Positions 1 to 4,993 of a stretch of DNA of 5,840 nt are shown here, piece after piece (the stretch's first letter is position 1; every line of letters starts with the position of its first letter). The notes beneath the pieces were generated by a model, which was not told where the DNA came from, ran no database searches, and saw nothing but the letters and a program-made list of their open reading frames with translations. The position numbers were made by a program, and so were the translations under genes. The DNA is from Acidobacteriota bacterium (GTDB lineage Bacteria; Acidobacteriota; Terriglobia; Terriglobales; Acidobacteriaceae). The stretch is taken from contig QIAK01000003.1 of the NCBI GenBank assembly GCA_003225515.1, positions 1 through 5,840 on the forward strand, in the 5' to 3' direction.

Positions 1-43
1 AGCCTGCCTGGCCGCCTCCGGGCGCGTTTATGCTGAAAGATGA
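1..43 (+). CDS. pqqC: PqqC, C-terminal end (partial; pyrroloquinoline-quinone synthase)
   Basis: Only the last 13 codons and a TGA stop (41-43) are in the window, read in the frame starting at base 2. They give ACLAASGRVYAER. This resembles the usual PqqC C-terminus, where a Trp-Ala-Cys/Met-Leu-Asp stretch is followed by an aromatic and an Ala near the end. PqqC is the cofactorless oxidase that catalyses the final ring closure and eight-electron oxidation to PQQ. The gene ends 12 bases before the pqqD start, so the two are probably co-transcribed. A second open frame (stop at 51-53) gives a proline-rich tail that fits no Pqq protein I know. The call rests on position next to pqqD plus this weak similarity; the end of another pqq gene is possible. 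Confidence 0.5.
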   Translation, partial: ACLAASGRVYAER

Positions 44-55
44 GGCAGTCTGACA

Positions 56-331
56 ATGGCACCCCCGAGCAATGCAAGCAAGCCATGCCTTGCTGCCGGA
101 TGCCGCTGGGGCGGGACGGAGGAAGATCGCGTCATTCTCTTCCCCGAGGGCGCGATCAAGTTGCAAGGCACCGGGAGGCAAGTGCTGGAACATTGCGACG
201 GCCAACGCACATTCGGAGAAATCATTGCGGAGTTGCAGAAGCAGTTTGGTGACGCGGATCCCGGGAAGATTCGCGCTGATATCAGCATTTTTCTAGAGCA
301 GTTGCAGAAGAAGCGAATCGTGGACTACTGA
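56..331 (+). CDS. pqqD: PqqD, PqqA-binding peptide chaperone of PQQ biosynthesis
   Basis: 91 residues, the normal PqqD length. PqqD is a small winged-helix RiPP recognition element. It binds the ribosomally made PqqA precursor and delivers it to the radical-SAM enzyme PqqE in the cytoplasm. Seen in the sequence: an N-terminal beta region (about residues 16-38) with the family-like stretch LFPEGAIKL, then the helical half with HCDGQRTFGEIIAEL (46-60) and a C-terminal helix ending KKRIVDY. The CDG-x-RT motif followed by a hydrophobic helix is the typical PqqD signature. The ATG at 56 is preceded by GAGG at 42-45 (10-base spacing), which overlaps the upstream stop codon. The gene sits between a probable pqqC end and pqqE, the common C-D-E order. 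Cys11 and Cys16 near the N-terminus are not family hallmarks that I know of. Assignment is firm from both sequence and context. Confidence 0.93.
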   Translation: MAPPSNASKPCLAAGCRWGGTEEDRVILFPEGAIKLQGTGRQVLEHCDGQRTFGEIIAELQKQFGDADPGKIRADISIFLEQLQKKRIVDY

Positions 332-336
332 AGGAC

Positions 337-411
337 ATTGAGTAATTCGGTGATTGGGACTGCTTTCGCAAACAACTCCCGGCGGATTTTTTAATTACTA
401 AATTACTCAAT
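337..411. repeat. 11-bp inverted repeat in the pqqD-pqqE spacer
   Basis: The left arm ATTGAGTAATT (337-347) is the exact reverse complement of AATTACTCAAT (401-411), with 53 bases between. The left arm begins five bases after the pqqD stop. The right arm lies inside the octamer array that abuts pqqE. The second left octamer (348-355, CGGTGATT) is a degenerate inverted copy of the same unit. In mRNA this could form a long-loop hairpin, but the stem is AT-rich and weak. It may simply reflect inverted copies of one repeat family. Confidence 0.7.
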
Positions 412-432
412 TACTAAATTACATAATTATCA
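393..432. repeat. Five-copy 8-bp tandem repeat abutting the pqqE start codon
   Basis: The octamers read AATTACTA, AATTACTC, AATTACTA, AATTACAT and AATTATCA, an uninterrupted 8-bp period of five units. They end one base before the pqqE ATG at 434. The tract is almost pure A/T, unlike the GC-rich genes around it, and leaves no Shine-Dalgarno sequence in front of pqqE. Similar TAATT-based strings are, from memory, frequent between genes in some Acidobacteriota; I cannot verify that here. Confidence 0.85.
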
Positions 433-433
433 A

Positions 434-1567
434 ATGTTTTCGAATCCTCTCGCCCTCATTGCCGAAGTCACGCATCGCTGCCCGCTGCACTGCGTTTATT
501 GCTCCAACCCTATGGAGTTGGCGGGGACGCAAGCGGAGCTATCCACGGAGGAGTGGGCCAGTGTATTCCAGCAATCGGGCAAGTTGGGGATGCTGCACGC
601 GCATTTTACCGGCGGAGAACCGCTGGCGCGGCCTGACCTGACGGAACTCATCGCTGCGGCGCGCGCTGCTGGACTCTACACCAACCTGATCACGTCGGGC
701 ATCGGCCTGAACGAAACGCGCCTGCAGGAACTGGTTAGCGGTGGGCTCGATCATATTCAGATCAGTTTTCAGGATTCGCGTGAAGAAGCCGCAAACTGGA
801 TTGCCGGAGCGAAGGCGCACGCGCATAAGATCGAACTGTCGCGGGCGATCCGCCGCCACAAGATTGCGTTCACGGTTAACCTGGTCGTGCACCGACAGAA
901 TCTCGATCATATCGAGGAGATGATTGCATTCATCGAGCAACTGAGCCCGGAGCGCGTCGAGATCGCGCACGCGCAATACTACGGATGGGCGCTCGCCAAC
1001 CGCGCCGCCCTGCTGCCGACGCAGGCGCAATTGGAAAAGGCAGTAGCGATTGTCGAGGAAGCGGAAAAGCGGCTTGCCGGACGGATGCGCATCGATTCCG
1101 TGGTGCCCGATTATTATGCGAAGTACCCCAAGGCCTGCATGGGCGGGTGGGGGCGAAAATTGATGCTGATCAATCCATCCGGCAAGGTGCTTCCTTGCCA
1201 TGCCGCGGAGGTGCTGCCGGGCTTGTCCTTTGAAAATGTGCGAGAAAAGACCTTGGAGTGGATCTGGCACGAGTCATCGTCGTTTCGCCGCTTCCGTGGT
1301 GAAGAGTGGATGCCGGAGCCATGCCGCAGCTGCGATCGCCGGATGGAAGATTTCGGCGGATGCCGTTGCCAAGCTTTTCTATTGGCCGGAGATGCAATGG
1401 TGACCGATCCGGCGTGCTCACTGGCGCCATCGCACGGCATCGTTGAATCAGTCGTAACGAAAGTGAATTCGGCTGCAACGATCGCACACGCCACGCCCGC
1501 GTCATCATTTGTGCAGCTACAGAAGCAGACTATCGATCTGTGGAGTTACCGCAAGAATCCCGAATAG
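434..1567 (+). CDS. pqqE: PqqE, radical SAM/SPASM glutamate-tyrosine cross-linking enzyme
   Basis: 377 residues, full length. PqqE uses S-adenosylmethionine and iron-sulfur clusters to form the C-C bond between Glu and Tyr of PqqA, the first committed step of PQQ synthesis, with PqqD as partner. The radical-SAM cysteines are C16, C20 and C23 (THRCPLHCVYCSN), and the SAM-binding GGEP is at 60-63. The C-terminal SPASM domain has C235, C255, C297, C300, D306, C310, C312 and C328. This spacing (20, 42, 3, 6, 4, 2, 16) matches the auxiliary-cluster ligands of Methylorubrum PqqE, including the unusual Asp ligand, so the enzyme should be catalytically intact. The ATG at 434 is chosen because C16 lies close behind it and the next in-frame Met follows the cluster motif. 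No Shine-Dalgarno is visible: the codon is preceded by AT-rich octamers. pqqD ends 102 bases upstream. The last ~35 residues are a variable tail. No pqqA is visible in this window. Confidence 0.97.
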   Translation: MFSNPLALIAEVTHRCPLHCVYCSNPMELAGTQAELSTEEWASVFQQSGKLGMLHAHFTGGEPLARPDLTELIAAARAAGLYTNLITSGIGLNETRLQELVSGGLDHIQISFQDSREEAANWIAGAKAHAHKIELSRAIRRHKIAFTVNLVVHRQNLDHIEEMIAFIEQLSPERVEIAHAQYYGWALANRAALLPTQAQLEKAVAIVEEAEKRLAGRMRIDSVVPDYYAKYPKACMGGWGRKLMLINPSGKVLPCHAAEVLPGLSFENVREKTLEWIWHESSSFRRFRGEEWMPEPCRSCDRRMEDFGGCRCQAFLLAGDAMVTDPACSLAPSHGIVESVVTKVNSAATIAHATPASSFVQLQKQTIDLWSYRKNPE

Positions 1568-1576
1568 AGTTTTGCA

Positions 1577-1599
1577 AGGGTGCGGGTTCAGTCCACCCT
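1577..1599. terminator. Weak hairpin between the convergent pqqE and beta-barrel genes
   Basis: AGGGTG (1577-1582) pairs with CACCCT (1594-1599) around an 11-base loop, between the pqqE stop and the end of the minus-strand barrel gene. Neither side has a clean T-run, so this is at best a weak bidirectional terminator. Position is the main argument. Confidence 0.25.
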
Positions 1600-1611
1600 A
1601 AGACCAGAATT

Positions 1612-2412
1612 TCACCAGCGCACGCCGATGGTGATAGGCCGGAAGTCGGTAGTCGTGCCATTGCGCTTGCCATGCACGTAGCGAAACTCGGCGTAGAAAT
1701 CGATATTCGGGCGGATCTTGCGGGTTATGCCTCCGCCGAAATTTGCGCCAAATTCGTTTTGGCTCGAGTCGAGAAACTTTCCATTCACTGGAAGGCTTAA
1801 GCCGTAACAGGTTCCCCACCACCCAAAAAACGACGTGCAGGGTGATCCTGGAATGGCGGTCGAGGAGTCCAGCTTGCCCGAGCGATGGAGATAAGAGGGC
1901 CCCGCCAGCAGATATCCACCCCATGCTTTAGTCGCCTGAATGTTAATGATGGGATCGAGCATGAGAGAGTAGACGTGACTGGTCGCTCCGGGGGCCTGCG
2001 CGAGCGCTAACGCCGAATTACGTAAAGGCAAGTTGTCGAATTGGAAATCCAGGCGCAGTCCGAAATACTTGCTGTAATTGCGAGCCGCACCGACCGCAGC
2101 AACTCCGCCTCCACCGCGAACAAAAGTGGCAGTCGTCCCATTCGTGAGACTGGCTCCGCCGCCCACGTTGAACGCCCAGTTTTTATAATCCTTTACTTTT
2201 GGCTTACGTCCGGGCATGGATTCCTCGGGGGAAGCCTCCTGCGTGCCGGACTGCTGCTGGTTTTCGGGCTGTTGAGCGGATGGTTGCTGCGCCGAAGGCT
2301 GCTGCGCGGGGGTTTGTTGGGCGTGAACGGTTGAGGCTCCCGCCAAAATCGTCGCCAGGATCAATTGCAGAGCGAACCTGGATACGGGAACCGCCGCGAA
2401 CTTTCGAATCAT
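1612..2412 (-). CDS. Secreted outer-membrane beta-barrel protein with Gln/Pro-rich linker
   Basis: 266 residues. Residues 1-31 form a signal peptide: basic MIRKF start, hydrophobic core ALQLILATILAG, and a probable cleavage after STVHA. Next comes a low-complexity linker (31-75) with five AQQPS-like pentapeptides and a charged stretch. Residues 78-266 alternate Gly/aromatic and hydrophobic strands (for example NWAFNVGGGASL, FGLRLDFQFDNL, IDFYAEFRYVHG). They end in GVRW, an aromatic terminus expected of a Bam-assembled barrel. This resembles the small 8-strand OmpA/OmpW-like barrel group. C192 and C202 flank a loop and could form a disulfide. The ATG at 2412-2410 is supported by GGGAGGAG on the minus strand (plus 2418-2425), 5 bases upstream. 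The gene is convergent with pqqE and monocistronic in the window. Exact function is not recognisable: there is no OmpA peptidoglycan-binding domain and no enzyme motif. An adhesion, porin or structural role are all possible. Confidence 0.85.
   Translation of the reverse strand: MIRKFAAVPVSRFALQLILATILAGASTVHAQQTPAQQPSAQQPSAQQPENQQQSGTQEASPEESMPGRKPKVKDYKNWAFNVGGGASLTNGTTATFVRGGGGVAAVGAARNYSKYFGLRLDFQFDNLPLRNSALALAQAPGATSHVYSLMLDPIINIQATKAWGGYLLAGPSYLHRSGKLDSSTAIPGSPCTSFFGWWGTCYGLSLPVNGKFLDSSQNEFGANFGGGITRKIRPNIDFYAEFRYVHGKRNGTTTDFRPITIGVRW
2248..2322 (-). repeat. Pentapeptide-coding repeat in the barrel protein linker
   Basis: Five consecutive 15-base units encode AQQTP, AQQPS, AQQPS, AQQPE and NQQQS (residues 31-55), immediately after the predicted signal-peptide cleavage site. 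The codons differ between units (Ala as GCC, GCG and GCT; Gln as CAA and CAG). The repeat is therefore conserved better as protein than as DNA. Confidence 0.8.
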
Positions 2413-2608
2413 TCATTCTCCTCCCGCTGCCGGGCGTGGTTGCGGACTATGGCGCTCGGCCCTTTGAGCAACCGAGAGGCTTGCGAAAGAAATGTCCGCG
2501 ATGCTCCCGCCGGGATTGCACTCGCAGCAGGCAGGAACAATATTACCAACTTTGATGCTGATTCCGCGTGCGAGGCCGCCCCTGCGGTGCGCTGGATGGT
2601 GTTTACAG

Positions 2609-2637
2609 TTTCCGAGAAGCTGTGTCGCACGTATGAT
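2609..2637 (+). promoter_or_regulatory. Candidate sigma-70-like promoter for hom
   Basis: A good -10 element, TATGAT (2632-2637), matches TATAAT at five of six positions. It sits about 33 bases before the TTG start of hom. At 17-base spacing the -35 position holds TTTCCG (2609-2614), a poor match. A better-looking TTTACA (2602-2607) would need a 24-base spacer. The rest of the 2413-2669 spacer shows no convincing gene. Confidence 0.3.
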
Positions 2638-2669
2638 AAGGGATTCCATTTTCTCTGCGAGAGATTGCT

Positions 2670-3989
2670 TTGCCTAAGCGGATTTCAAAAACGGCGGCGG
2701 AGATATCGCCCAGGAACGGTCCGGAGCGAAGCTCCGAGTGTCGTGTGGCACTGATCGGTTTTGGAACGGTGGGCCGCGCCGTGGCGAAAATCATCTGTGA
2801 GAACAACTCCAGTGGTCTTCGCCTCACCCACATCTGCAATCGCAACATAGAGAAAAAGAAAGAGGCGGGGGTTCCCAGCAATATCCCTAGCGACGTGGTC
2901 TGGACCGACAATGTGGAATCGGTGCTGAATTCCGACGTTGATGTTGTCATCGAGCTGATCGGAGGCCTGAATCCCGCAGGTCAGATTGTACGGCGAGCGC
3001 TCGAATCGGGAAAGTCAGTGGTAACGGCAAACAAGCAACTCATCGCGCGGGAAGGACTCGACCTTCTGCAACTAGCGAGCCGCAATGGATGCCAAATAGA
3101 GTTCGGCGCGTCGGTGGCGGGTGGAGTGCCGGTTCTTCCGGCGCTGCGTACCGGCTTGTGCGGGGACCGACTGCACGGCATCGCCGGAATTTTGAACGGA
3201 ACCTGCAACTACATTCTGAGCCGCATCGAAAATGCGCGAATCCCGTTTAGCGAAGCGCTGGAAGAAGCGCAGGCGCGAGGCTATGCCGAGGCGGACGCAT
3301 CGGAAGATCTGGATGGCGGCGACGCGCGCGCCAAGCTCTCTATTCTTGCGCTTGCCGGATTGCACGCGCGGGTCGAACCGGAATCGATTCGGGCGAGAAC
3401 CATTCGCGCGGTCGATGCGGTTGATTTTGATTACGCCGCCGAACTTGGCTGCACCATCCGGCAGATTTCGCGGGCCGACCTGAAAGAAAATATTCTGTTC
3501 GCGGACGTTGGGCCATGCGTGGTTTCCTCCGATTCTCCATTTGGACGCGTACCCGGACAATATGGTGGAGACATGGCGTTCCTGGGCGCCGGTGCCGGCG
3601 GCGATCCTACGGCGGTAGCTGTGGTATCAGACCTGATGTTTGTGGCGCAGGGACTCTCCGCGAAGTTCGGCGGCAGAAACGCCGCTGGCCGAGACGCAGC
3701 AAGCTCCGTCTCTACGCCGAGCATCAGCAGCGATTTCGAAAGTCCATGGTACTTGCGGTTTTTTGTGAAGGATCAGCCGGGAATTGTGGCAAGGCTGGCT
3801 CAGATTCTGGCGGCACATCATTTGAATATCGATGCTTTGCTCCAGAAGCCGGGCTTTGAAAAATCCTCGCTGCCGTTTGTGATTACGCTGGAGCCATGCC
3901 GGGATTCGCAACTTCATCCTGCACTGGAAGAAATGGCGGGACTGGACTTCGCGATCCGGCCATGTTTGTGCCTGCCGGTCCTGCGGTAA
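2670..3989 (+). CDS. hom: Homoserine dehydrogenase with C-terminal ACT domain
   Basis: 439 residues. It catalyses NAD(P)H-dependent reduction of aspartate semialdehyde to homoserine, the branch step to threonine and methionine in the cytoplasm. Seen: Rossmann loop GFGTVG (30-35), DVVIELIGG (91-99), VVTANK (117-122), ILNGTCNYIL (174-183). The active-site signature GYAEADASEDLDGGDARAKL (204-223) includes E207, D213, D218 and catalytic K222. GAGGDPTAVAVVSDL follows (308-322), then a variable linker. The ACT domain spans about 360-436 (FFVKDQPGIVARLAQILAAHHLNI) and suggests feedback control, usually by threonine. The TTG start at 2670 has GAGAG six bases upstream. An in-frame TAA at 2637-2639 limits the frame, and no ATG lies between it and the Rossmann fold, so the first ~24 residues are a non-conserved tail. 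Oddity: around 288-306 the sequence runs SPFGRVPGQYGGDMAFLGAGAG, about nine residues shorter than the usual HPLxxVxG-x-x-NA form. No thr or asp pathway neighbour is visible. Confidence 0.95.
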   Translation: MPKRISKTAAEISPRNGPERSSECRVALIGFGTVGRAVAKIICENNSSGLRLTHICNRNIEKKKEAGVPSNIPSDVVWTDNVESVLNSDVDVVIELIGGLNPAGQIVRRALESGKSVVTANKQLIAREGLDLLQLASRNGCQIEFGASVAGGVPVLPALRTGLCGDRLHGIAGILNGTCNYILSRIENARIPFSEALEEAQARGYAEADASEDLDGGDARAKLSILALAGLHARVEPESIRARTIRAVDAVDFDYAAELGCTIRQISRADLKENILFADVGPCVVSSDSPFGRVPGQYGGDMAFLGAGAGGDPTAVAVVSDLMFVAQGLSAKFGGRNAAGRDAASSVSTPSISSDFESPWYLRFFVKDQPGIVARLAQILAAHHLNIDALLQKPGFEKSSLPFVITLEPCRDSQLHPALEEMAGLDFAIRPCLCLPVLR

Positions 3990-4006
3990 ACCGATCCTGC
4001 GGGAAA
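3975..4006. repeat. 16-bp tandem duplication spanning the hom stop codon
   Basis: CCGGTCCTGCGGTAAA (3975-3990) is followed directly by CCGATCCTGCGGGAAA (3991-4006), two mismatches in 16. The hom TAA (3987-3989) lies in the first copy. The copy lengthens the 3' flank without changing the protein. Confidence 0.75.
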
Positions 4007-4010
4007 GTCA

Positions 4011-4049
4011 GCGCCGGTCGTCGTTTTTTGTGGTGCGACGGGCCGACGC
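4011..4049. terminator. Imperfect hairpin between the convergent hom gene and the small gene
   Basis: The arms 4011-4023 and 4036-4049 pair as GCG/CGC, CGG/CCG and CGTCG/CGACG, with one C-A mismatch and a T opposite two Gs. A 12-base loop contains six Ts (4024-4029). It lies 21 bases past the hom stop and just beyond the end of the minus-strand small gene. Its GC-rich stem suits a bidirectional transcription end. It lacks a proper T-run after the stem on either strand, so intrinsic termination is not certain. Confidence 0.4.
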
Positions 4050-4059
4050 CAGCCGAGAT

Positions 4060-4227
4060 TTAGTTCCAGAAGGGATTGTTGAGACCCGCCGGCGCCAGCG
4101 CGCTGTCGGTTTTTGCCTCCGTGCCCGATTCGTCCGAGATTTTCTCGTCGATGAAGCGGGACGAGGGTGGTGCAATCACTTGGTCGTTCCTGCCCGGCGT
4201 GGGATTAAAAGGATATTCAGATTTCAT
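4060..4227 (-). CDS. Small hypothetical protein, 55 residues, ending PFWN
   Basis: Read from the ATG at 4227-4225 this gives a polar, proline- and serine-containing peptide starting MKSEYPFNPTPGR and ending GLNNPFWN, with no signal peptide or membrane segment. I recognise no family or domain. Support for a real gene: a strong GGAGG lies 10 bases upstream on the minus strand. The first eight codons are AT-rich, as at many true starts. The remaining codons mostly end in G or C, like the neighbouring genes. The ORF also fills an otherwise empty gap between hom and the GNAT gene, on the GNAT strand. An 18-codon upstream extension to an ATG at 4281 exists but would place the GGAGG inside the coding sequence, so the shorter form is preferred. 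The composition suggests a disordered or linear-motif peptide. It could still be a chance ORF. Confidence 0.5.
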   Translation of the reverse strand: MKSEYPFNPTPGRNDQVIAPPSSRFIDEKISDESGTEAKTDSALAPAGLNNPFWN

Positions 4228-4237
4228 GGGGAATGAA

Positions 4238-4242
4238 CCTCC
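4238..4242 (-). promoter_or_regulatory. Shine-Dalgarno sequence that sets the start of the 55-residue gene
   Basis: Plus-strand CCTCC reads GGAGG on the minus strand, 10 bases before the ATG at 4227-4225. It is a full anti-16S match and favours this start over the upstream ATG at 4281. Confidence 0.5.
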
Positions 4243-4261
4243 ATCAATATGATCTGCTTCC

Positions 4262-4292
4262 ATTAAACACCCGTGCGACATCAGGTTGGCAA
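4262..4292 (-). promoter_or_regulatory. Candidate promoter for the 55-residue gene
   Basis: On the minus strand, TTGCCA (plus 4287-4292) and TTTAAT (plus 4262-4267) each match the sigma-70 consensus at five of six positions. The spacer is 19 bases, slightly long. It lies between the GNAT gene end and the small gene and would give a leader of roughly 30 bases. Confidence 0.3.
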
Positions 4293-4316
4293 CGAAAGTT
4301 TGAATCGAGCCAATCG

Positions 4317-4338
4317 AAAAAATGCGGGCGCAATTTCA
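4317..4338 (-). terminator. Possible intrinsic terminator at the end of the GNAT gene
   Basis: On the minus strand the GNAT stop codon runs into GAAAT-TGC, a GCCC loop, then GCA followed by six Ts (plus 4322-4317). TGC pairs with GCA and, past one T-T mismatch, three A-T pairs and a G-T extend the stem. The stem is short and AT-rich, so termination would be modest. If it works, the small gene downstream needs its own promoter. Confidence 0.35.
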
Positions 4339-4887
4339 GTGGGCACCTGGCTGCGGATGCGACTGCAATGTCTGGAAGTGCTCTCGCGTGATGGCGTATA
4401 GGTTCTCTTCCGGGCTGCCTTCGGTCGCGCCAGGAATCTTTCGTTCGAAATGTAGGCCGGCCTTCTCCAGCACTCGTTGGGAAGCAATATTTTCGGGAGT
4501 ACAGCGGCCCTGGATTCGGGTCAACCGGAGTTCGCCGAATCCGAACCGGACAATCGTCATCAGGGCCTCAGAGGCGAAGCCTTGCCCACGATGCTGCGAA
4601 GCAATGTAGTAATTGACTTCACCGCAGTATTCAAACGTTCCGGGAAGGCGATCGTACCGGATGCGGCAAAAACCGCAATTGCCTACGATCACTCCAGCCT
4701 CTTTCAGAAGCAGGGCCCAGGGGCCCATTCCCCACTCCCGATACGATCGAAGGCAAAATTCAAGAAATTTCTCGGCGTGCGGAGTGCCCTCCCAATTGAC
4801 GACCGCGGTGAGATCGATCGGGCGGAATTCGCGTAAGTACAGGCGCGCGGTCTCAAGTTCGGACATCTTCAGGTTGGACTTCAGCAT
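4336..4887 (-). CDS. GNAT-family N-acetyltransferase, RimJ/RimL type
   Basis: 183 residues, typical of the Acetyltransf_3 group. It transfers acetyl from acetyl-CoA to an amine; the substrate is unknown (protein N-terminus, small amine or antibiotic are all known in this family). Seen: the family-typical opening LETARLYLREF (11-21). The core strand is EVNYYIASQHRGQGFASEAL (90-109), whose R100-G101-Q102-G103 is the acetyl-CoA pyrophosphate loop. Motif B is PENIASQRVLEKAGL (131-145), with the Asn and the KAGL turn usual in RimJ/RimL. The ORF starts at ATG 4887-4885, but a second ATG at residue 8 (4866-4864) would give the more standard MSELETARLYL start. Neither has a clear Shine-Dalgarno, so the start is undecided. 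The gene is divergent from the aldo/keto reductase with a 106-base shared upstream region. Nothing nearby hints at its substrate. Confidence 0.9.
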   Translation of the reverse strand: MLKSNLKMSELETARLYLREFRPIDLTAVVNWEGTPHAEKFLEFCLRSYREWGMGPWALLLKEAGVIVGNCGFCRIRYDRLPGTFEYCGEVNYYIASQHRGQGFASEALMTIVRFGFGELRLTRIQGRCTPENIASQRVLEKAGLHFERKIPGATEGSPEENLYAITREHFQTLQSHPQPGAH

Positions 4888-4945
4888 GAACTGACTCGTT
4901 CGCCACGGAGCAAGTGGCGGCCCAGAACGGTTATCATACTCAACG

Positions 4946-4965
4946 AGTTCCTGCGTGAAGGAACT
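4946..4965. promoter_or_regulatory. Palindrome in the divergent GNAT/aldo-keto reductase promoter region
   Basis: AGTTCCT (4946-4952) and AGGAACT (4959-4965) are perfect 7-bp inverted arms around a six-base spacer, 28 bases upstream of the reductase ATG. A TATCAT box (4932-4937), five of six to the -10 consensus on the plus strand, lies just before it with no good -35. The palindrome would then fall near the transcription start, where a repressor could bind, or form a small leader hairpin. Binding protein unknown. Confidence 0.35.
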
Positions 4966-4993
4966 TACTTTTCGAAAGGATCATCCGTCATCC

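Noticed and set aside
28..288. 86-residue minus-strand open frame opposite pqqD
   Set aside because: Shadow of a clearly recognisable pqqD.
393..432. CRISPR-like array
   Set aside because: Units are 8 bp with no spacers; it is a simple tandem repeat.
332..433. A small pqqA-like gene between pqqD and pqqE
   Set aside because: No open frame with the Glu-x-x-x-Tyr core exists in this spacer; pqqA must lie outside the window.
539..1270. 243-residue open frame on the minus strand
   Set aside because: Lies entirely within pqqE, whose metal-ligand pattern is intact. The antisense translation has no recognisable domain; long antisense frames are common in GC-rich genes.
1540..1800. 86-residue plus-strand open frame after pqqE
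   Set aside because: Overlaps the pqqE end and the barrel gene antisense; no motif or start signal.
2455..2476. CTCGG/CCGAG hairpin in the spacer before hom
   Set aside because: Five base pairs with a 12-base loop, within chance expectation; no T-run or leader-peptide features.
2602..2637. TTTACA paired with TATGAT as a strong hom promoter
   Set aside because: The 24-base spacer is too long for sigma-70; only the -10 box was kept as weak evidence.
2365..2754. 129-residue plus-strand open frame bridging the barrel gene start and hom
   Set aside because: Overlaps both real genes in wrong frames, has no Shine-Dalgarno, and its product looks like random low-conservation sequence.
3072..3560. 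162-residue open frame on the minus strand
   Set aside because: Antisense shadow of hom, with Arg/Ala-rich content and no domain.
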